From contig CAZVAO010000099.1 in NCBI GenBank assembly GCA_964625175.1, positions 1-8,453 of the forward strand: 8,453 nt of DNA, given 5' to 3'. Origin of the DNA: CAZVAO01 sp964625175 (GTDB lineage: Bacteria; Bacillota; UBA994; PWPR01). Position 1 is the first letter of the stretch. Each line of letters begins with the position of its first letter. The position numbers and the translations under genes were made by a program. Shown here piece by piece: positions 5,306 through 8,453 of the stretch. The notes under the pieces are model-generated. The model had not been told where the DNA came from and ran no database searches. It worked only from the letters and a program-made list of their open reading frames with translations.

Positions 5306-5989
5306 ATGACTTATAAGATATTAATTCTTGAAGATGAGAACACGATTCGTGAGATGCTCATGGCGTATCTCACTAACGCAGGGTTTGAAGTGAGAGGGTA
5401 TGCTGACGGGATTAGCGCTTTAGCAGACTTTGATCAGTTTAAACCTCATTTGGCTATTTTAGACGTGATGATGAAGGGCATCAATGGATTTGATGTTCTA
5501 TCTGAGATAAGAGGTAAATCAGAGATTCCTGTCTTAATGTTAACTGCACGGACGATGGAGGATGATCGAATTAAAGGATTTGAACTCGGTGCAGATGACT
5601 ATATCCGCAAGCCATTTAGCCCTAAGGAAGTCGTCTCGCGGGTTAATGTTTTTTTGCGAAGAATATACGGAAATCAAACTACGACCATTACCTATCGAGA
5701 ACTCGTCTTGGACACGGAAAAGAAGGCACTCTATAAAAATGATCAAGCACTAGACATCACGACTCGCGAGTATAGTATTCTATGGGTGTTTTTTAATAAT
5801 ATTGGAATCCCCTTAACCCGTGAACAAATTATTAATAAGGCGATCGGCTATGATTACGAAGGTTATGACCGGAGCATTGATGCCTTTATTAAAAATATTC
5901 GCCATAAAATTGAGGATGATGTTAAGAATCCTGAGTACATAAAAACAAAATATGGCTACGGCTATACCTTTGGAGATGATCAAAATTAG
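5306..5989 (+). CDS. OmpR/PhoB-family response regulator
   Basis: The protein has 227 residues, the normal size. The receiver domain covers residues 1-118: acidic pair Glu9-Asp10, phospho-acceptor Asp53 in LAILDVMM, Thr80 in LMLTAR, and Lys102 in YIRKPF. Residues about 130-225 form a winged-helix DNA-binding domain (ITYRELVLDTEKKALY, LTREQIINKAIGYDYEGYDRSIDAFIKNIRHKIEDD, YIKTKYGYGYTFG). The start at 5306 gives the standard MTYKILILEDE opening with GGTGA just upstream. Two in-frame ATGs (5285, 5288) lack a ribosome site, and the frame open further upstream encodes no receiver sequence. It overlaps the kinase gene by 14 bases. The inferred role is a transcription factor phosphorylated by that kinase. 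Confidence 0.93.
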   Translation: MTYKILILEDENTIREMLMAYLTNAGFEVRGYADGISALADFDQFKPHLAILDVMMKGINGFDVLSEIRGKSEIPVLMLTARTMEDDRIKGFELGADDYIRKPFSPKEVVSRVNVFLRRIYGNQTTTITYRELVLDTEKKALYKNDQALDITTREYSILWVFFNNIGIPLTREQIINKAIGYDYEGYDRSIDAFIKNIRHKIEDDVKNPEYIKTKYGYGYTFGDDQN

Positions 5990-7334
5990 TATAAAAAAAT
6001 TGTTAATATGGATCACCTTAATTGCAGGTTTGAGTTCTATTCTGATTTTTTCCTTGATTTCTAGCAATTATATGGACACCTATTTTGATTCGTATATTGA
6101 AGAGGGCTATCAAATTCAGATCAACAACATTATTGAATATGGTAAGGTCGTGCTTACCGATATCCATCAGCAGCGCTTTGTAATCAACTCCTATGTGACA
6201 GACCCAATTTATTATATTGAAATTCTTGATGCTTCTCAGAACGCCATTATGAGCAGTGGCAGTGTTGGAGCAGGGGGTGTAGGTGGGCATGGATCTGGAG
6301 CAGAAGGCGGATATGGGAGTGGCGGTCCAGTTACCAATGTGAGTCCGTTTGATTTTAACCCAGACACGATGGTCAAAGAAGTGTTCCCTATTATTGAGAA
6401 TAATGAAAATATTGGGTCAGCCGTTATTGTTAGAGCAATTGATATTTCTGAAACCCAAACAAAACTGGTATTTCAGAAAGCCATAACGACTGGGGCGCTC
6501 TACGCGACTATTTTAGCGATTATTATCGGAGGTTTACTAAGCTTTATTTTCATCCGTTATATATCACGTGATACAAAAAAGATTATGGCTTATGTAGCGG
6601 ATGATCAAGCCAAGTCAACGACGTTTCTAGTCACAGAATACGCGACAATCACAGCTGCAGTTGATGATTATCGTGCAAAAATCGCTGTGAAAGAAAAGAT
6701 TAGGAAAGAGAAATTTGACAGACTCTTGCACGATACCAAAACGCCTTTGACAGTTCTAAAAAGCCAGCTTGAAGGGGTTGTGGATGGCATTATCACGGTA
6801 GATAAAGACCGGGCAGGGAATATGGTTGAGGTGGTCGATAACCTTGATAGAATCTTGTGGGACGTAACGAATATTATTGAGGGTACAGATCAACCCGTAG
6901 ATATTGCGATCGAAACCGTAGATTACTCGGACCAACTCATTAAAATCGTCAATAGCTTACAATCAAAATTCCAAAGCAAGCAATTAAAGCTTGACTATCA
7001 GAAGGTGCCATTTATCATTAAGGTTGATGTTCAGATGCTTAATAATGTGGTCTATAACATTTTGATCAATAGCTATAAATATACGAATGAAGGTAAGGTT
7101 ACAATTACTGCGGCAGATAATCATCTAATTATAAGAGATACTGGTATTGGGATTAGCCAAGAAGATCAAAAGGAGATTTTTAAGCCCTATTTTAGAGGAA
7201 ATAATGTTGGTACAACGAGTGGCGCAGGACTAGGACTATTTAATGTAAAAATGAACCTAGCAAAGATGGGTGCTGAGATTAAAGTGAAGAGCAAGGTGAA
7301 TGAGTTTACTGAATTCAAGATAATCTTTCAGTAA
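5976..7334 (+). CDS. Membrane sensor histidine kinase with glycine-rich extracellular loop
   Basis: The protein has 452 residues. TM1 is at about 9-30 and TM2 at about 172-195, enclosing an external domain of about 140 residues. That domain holds a glycine-rich segment (about 94-118, with Gly-Gly-His-Gly and Gly-Gly-Tyr-Gly pieces). No clear HAMP domain is seen before the dimerisation helix. The H-box is LLHDTKTPLTVL with His252. ATPase motifs follow: N-box NNVVYNILINSYKYT (356-370), G1 DTGIGI (388-393), F-box IFKPYFRG, and G2 GAGLGL (416-421). The start is uncertain: the ATG at 5976 has GGAG directly touching it, an ATT at 5985 has better spacing, and the ATG at 5952 has no ribosome site. 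It overlaps the regulator by 14 bases and probably depends on coupled translation. The kinase most likely phosphorylates that regulator; its ligand is unknown. Confidence 0.92.
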   Translation: MIKISIKKLLIWITLIAGLSSILIFSLISSNYMDTYFDSYIEEGYQIQINNIIEYGKVVLTDIHQQRFVINSYVTDPIYYIEILDASQNAIMSSGSVGAGGVGGHGSGAEGGYGSGGPVTNVSPFDFNPDTMVKEVFPIIENNENIGSAVIVRAIDISETQTKLVFQKAITTGALYATILAIIIGGLLSFIFIRYISRDTKKIMAYVADDQAKSTTFLVTEYATITAAVDDYRAKIAVKEKIRKEKFDRLLHDTKTPLTVLKSQLEGVVDGIITVDKDRAGNMVEVVDNLDRILWDVTNIIEGTDQPVDIAIETVDYSDQLIKIVNSLQSKFQSKQLKLDYQKVPFIIKVDVQMLNNVVYNILINSYKYTNEGKVTITAADNHLIIRDTGIGISQEDQKEIFKPYFRGNNVGTTSGAGLGLFNVKMNLAKMGAEIKVKSKVNEFTEFKIIFQ

Positions 7335-7394
7335 TCATAATTCCTTCACAATTTAGTTATATACTTTAATTATCAATAGAAAGGATGTATGAAA

Positions 7395-7904
7395 ATGAAG
7401 AAAATTATATCCGTATCATTAGTGCTGTCTTTACTATTTGTTGGTTTAGTTATTGCTCAGGCAGAAGGTTTACTAACGGAGGCACAACAAATATTTTTTA
7501 ATAACAAACAGGAGACTGTTACCATAATGGTAGAAGAGGGTCGCTTAACACCTGAACGTGCACAAACATTCTTAACAAACTTAGAGCAGAAGCTAAGTGA
7601 TGGCACGTGTGATCAAACTGGAGAAGACTGTGATGGAACATGCGAACCGCAATTAAACGGTAAAGGCAACAGTGAGGGAATTCAGGCACACGCCTTTATG
7701 GATGAAAGCCAAGGGCAAAACGGCAACGGTGCTTGCGCTTATAATAGTGAAGGACTTCAAGTCGCTAATGGGGCTCAAAACGGTTATAACGGCGAAGGTC
7801 AAGGTCCTCATGGTGATGGCGCTTGTGATTTAGGAACGGACGCTCAAGGAACACATTCTAATGGTGGCCTGAATGGTCATGGGAATGGCGCACGCGGCAA
7901 ATAG
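7395..7904 (+). CDS. Secreted Gly/Asn-rich protein with four [DN]G[TA]C motifs
   Basis: The protein has 169 residues. A signal peptide (MKKIISVSLVLSLLFVGLVIAQA) is cut near residue 23. Residues about 26-67 are helical (LLTEAQQIFF..VTIMVEEGRLTPERAQTFLTNLEQKL) and resemble the helical unit of DUF2680-type secreted proteins, although this is by eye. The rest is a low-complexity tail rich in Gly, Asn, Gln and Asp with five cysteines: DGTC (69-72), EDC (77-79), DGTC (80-83), NGAC (111-114), DGAC (141-144). A metal- or redox-linked surface role is conceivable but unproven. AGAAAGGA fits the ATG at 7395 better than the ATG two codons upstream (7389). The gene lies 60 bases after the kinase, with no terminator between them and a weak TATACT (7360-7365); it may be co-transcribed with or controlled by the two-component pair. 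Confidence 0.8.
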   Translation: MKKIISVSLVLSLLFVGLVIAQAEGLLTEAQQIFFNNKQETVTIMVEEGRLTPERAQTFLTNLEQKLSDGTCDQTGEDCDGTCEPQLNGKGNSEGIQAHAFMDESQGQNGNGACAYNSEGLQVANGAQNGYNGEGQGPHGDGACDLGTDAQGTHSNGGLNGHGNGARGK

Positions 7905-7922
7905 AATCCACTAGATATTCAT

Positions 7923-7972
7923 GGGGCTATCGCAATAGTGAAAAATTCTCACTATTGCGACAGCCCCTTTTT
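7923..7972 (+). terminator. Intrinsic terminator after the Gly/Asn-rich protein
   Basis: GGGGCT and TCGCAATAGTGA (7923-7941) pair with TCACTATTGCGA and AGCCCC (7949-7967), with a single A/C mismatch and a 7-base loop. TTTTT follows. This 18-pair stem is the strongest terminator in the window and separates the two-component region from the RNA region. Confidence 0.92.
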
Positions 7973-7990
7973 GTTTAGAATTAAACAAGA
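7968..7990. repeat. Short repeat copy 1: T-tract plus GTTTAGRATTAAACAAGAT
   Basis: The bases after the first terminator (7968-7990) recur after the second terminator (8293-8315) with one change (A to G). The core GTTTA..TAAAC is palindromic. It follows two terminators whose stems are unrelated in sequence, so it is not simply part of the terminator. Confidence 0.6.
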
Positions 7991-8030
7991 TTATTATTCA
8001 TATTGTAGATTATTCTTACTCGGTATATCT

Positions 8031-8105
8031 TTTTTTGTAGAGATGCTTCGCCTGAGATGGTCTGTACCCTTTGTTGTTAAGTTATGACCAAGGAATTACT
8101 GAACT
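8031..8105. repeat. 75-base direct repeat, copy 1
   Basis: These 75 bases are identical to 8379-8453, an offset of 348. They include the T-run and GTA before the RNA rod and its first 66 bases. The identity runs to the last base of the window, so the true repeat may be longer. Confidence 0.95.
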
Positions 8106-8225
8106 CACTCGCCTGTTTATGGCTGTTAAGCATAAGCTCCCTATTTAGGCGAGTTCAAACAGCAGTAATTCTATTCTTGCTCATTTTGCTGGCAATGAAG
8201 CCCATAGTCAGTCGAGAGCATTCTC
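8040..8225 (+). ncRNA. ssrS: Rod-shaped structured RNA, probably 6S RNA
   Basis: Ten stem segments nest into one rod of about 60 base pairs: 8040-8047/8217-8225, 8048-8050/8213-8215, 8052-8055/8208-8211, 8057-8060/8202-8205, 8070-8076/8193-8199, 8084-8087/8181-8184, 8089-8092/8176-8179, 8093-8101/8163-8171, 8107-8114/8147-8154 and an apical hairpin 8117-8135. A bubble lies at 8077-8083/8185-8192, about 38-44 and 146-153 bases from the 5' end, with a larger asymmetric loop at 8061-8069. A 186-base rod with closing stem, central bubble and long apical arm is the known plan of 6S RNA, which binds sigma-A RNA polymerase as an open-promoter mimic. A weak -10 (TATATC, 8024-8029) fits a start near 8036. 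Not checked against a covariance model; the strand rests on the downstream terminator. The open frame across it is not credible. Confidence 0.6.
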
Positions 8226-8255
8226 CACTGGGTTCTTTTAATATAGCGCCAGTGG
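8225..8255 (+). other. Hairpin between the RNA rod and its terminator
   Basis: CCACTGG (8225-8231) pairs perfectly with CCAGTGG (8249-8255) around a 17-base AT-rich loop. No T-run follows. It touches the last base of the rod and could be a 3' processing or stabilising structure, or compete with the closing stem. Confidence 0.5.
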
Positions 8256-8272
8256 TATTATTTCTAAGAAAG

Positions 8273-8297
8273 TGGGTTCGTGAGAACCCGTTTTTTT
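8273..8297 (+). terminator. Intrinsic terminator of the 6S-like RNA
   Basis: GGGTTC (8274-8279) and GAACCC (8284-8289) pair around a GTGA loop, with a T·G pair at the base, followed by seven T (8291-8297). It gives the direction of the RNA gene as + and a primary transcript of about 260 bases. Confidence 0.88.
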
Positions 8298-8315
8298 GTT
8301 TAGGATTAAACAAGA
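8293..8315. repeat. Short repeat copy 2: T-tract plus GTTTAGRATTAAACAAGAT
   Basis: This is the second copy of the short repeat at 7968-7990, differing at one base. The bases from here to about 8378 are AT-rich, hold no gene, and are unrelated to the spacer that follows copy 1, although each spacer ends in a T-run and leads into the 75-base repeat. Confidence 0.6.
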
Positions 8316-8378
8316 TCTATGTTATTCTTTGTATTCCCCTAGTTAATATTCTTGATATATGCTATATGCAAGGTTTTC

Positions 8379-8453
8379 TTTTTTGTAGAGATGCTTCGCC
8401 TGAGATGGTCTGTACCCTTTGTTGTTAAGTTATGACCAAGGAATTACTGAACT
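8379..8453. repeat. 75-base direct repeat, copy 2 (reaches window edge)
   Basis: These bases are identical to 8031-8105. The sequence ends before any divergence is seen, so this is probably the 5' part of a whole second unit. Confidence 0.95.
8388..8453 (+). ncRNA. Start of a second 6S-like RNA copy (partial, cut by window end)
   Basis: The first 66 bases of the rod at 8040-8105 recur here without a change. The 3' half that would pair with them lies outside the window. The upstream spacer differs from that of copy 1: the -10-like TATATC is replaced and TATATG lies farther upstream (8363-8368). If both copies are expressed, they may therefore use different promoters. Confidence 0.45.

Noticed and set aside
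8040..8225. MITE-type transposable element instead of an RNA gene
   Set aside because: The ends do look like imperfect inverted repeats, but there is no target-site duplication, the pairing continues through the whole length with conserved-looking bulges, and a terminator follows. Identity with the second copy also extends beyond the rod on the left.
8084..8428. Open frame of 114 codons on the + strand in the right edge region
   Set aside because: It has no ribosome site, begins inside a stem of the RNA rod, runs through a strong terminator and into the second repeat, and its product has no recognisable domain.
1..8453. CRISPR array, tRNA or insertion sequence
   Set aside because: I saw no regularly spaced short repeats, no cloverleaf and no transposase-like protein on either strand.

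Overview
The window looks like chromosomal DNA of a low-GC, Gram-positive-type (Bacillota, probably Clostridia-like) anaerobe. The supports are strong AGGAGG-type ribosome sites, TTGnnn/TATAAT promoters, many intrinsic terminators, a copper-amine-oxidase-type wall protein, an HD-GYP protein, a DUF896 protein and a gene that is best read as a selenoprotein. I cannot name the genus from the sequence.

Left part (1-3690, + strand). A terminator for a gene left of the window (77-113) and an unassigned structured stretch precede a secreted cell-wall glucosaminidase (309-1310). A small secreted protein of unknown function (1458-1844) follows, with a near-consensus promoter and its own terminator. 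Next is a two-gene operon: a cupin plus HD-GYP cyclic-di-GMP phosphodiesterase (2022-2960) overlapping a thymidylate kinase (2953-3642), closed by a strong terminator.

Middle (3790-5122, - strand). A tightly packed operon runs right to left: an MTA/SAH nucleosidase, then a peroxiredoxin-like protein whose two redox-motif codons are both in-frame TGA, then a DUF896 protein. The redoxin motif reads FYRGMW-U-G-A-U-RKQL, and a hairpin lies just downstream of the TGAs. The natural reading is a double-selenocysteine redoxin related to selenoprotein L. A conventional gene caller would start it at an internal TTG and lose the active site.

Right part (5306-7972, + strand). Divergent from that operon are an OmpR-type response regulator and an overlapping histidine kinase with a glycine-rich extracellular loop. 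They are followed by a secreted Gly/Asn/Cys-rich protein that may be their target or ligand-binding partner, and a strong terminator.

Right edge (7973-8453). There is no credible protein gene here. Positions 8040-8225 fold into one long rod of about 60 base pairs with a central bubble and an apical loop, the architecture and length of 6S RNA, followed by a hairpin and an intrinsic terminator. From 8379 a second copy begins: 75 bases are identical to the first up to the last base of the window, so the RNA gene appears to be tandemly duplicated.
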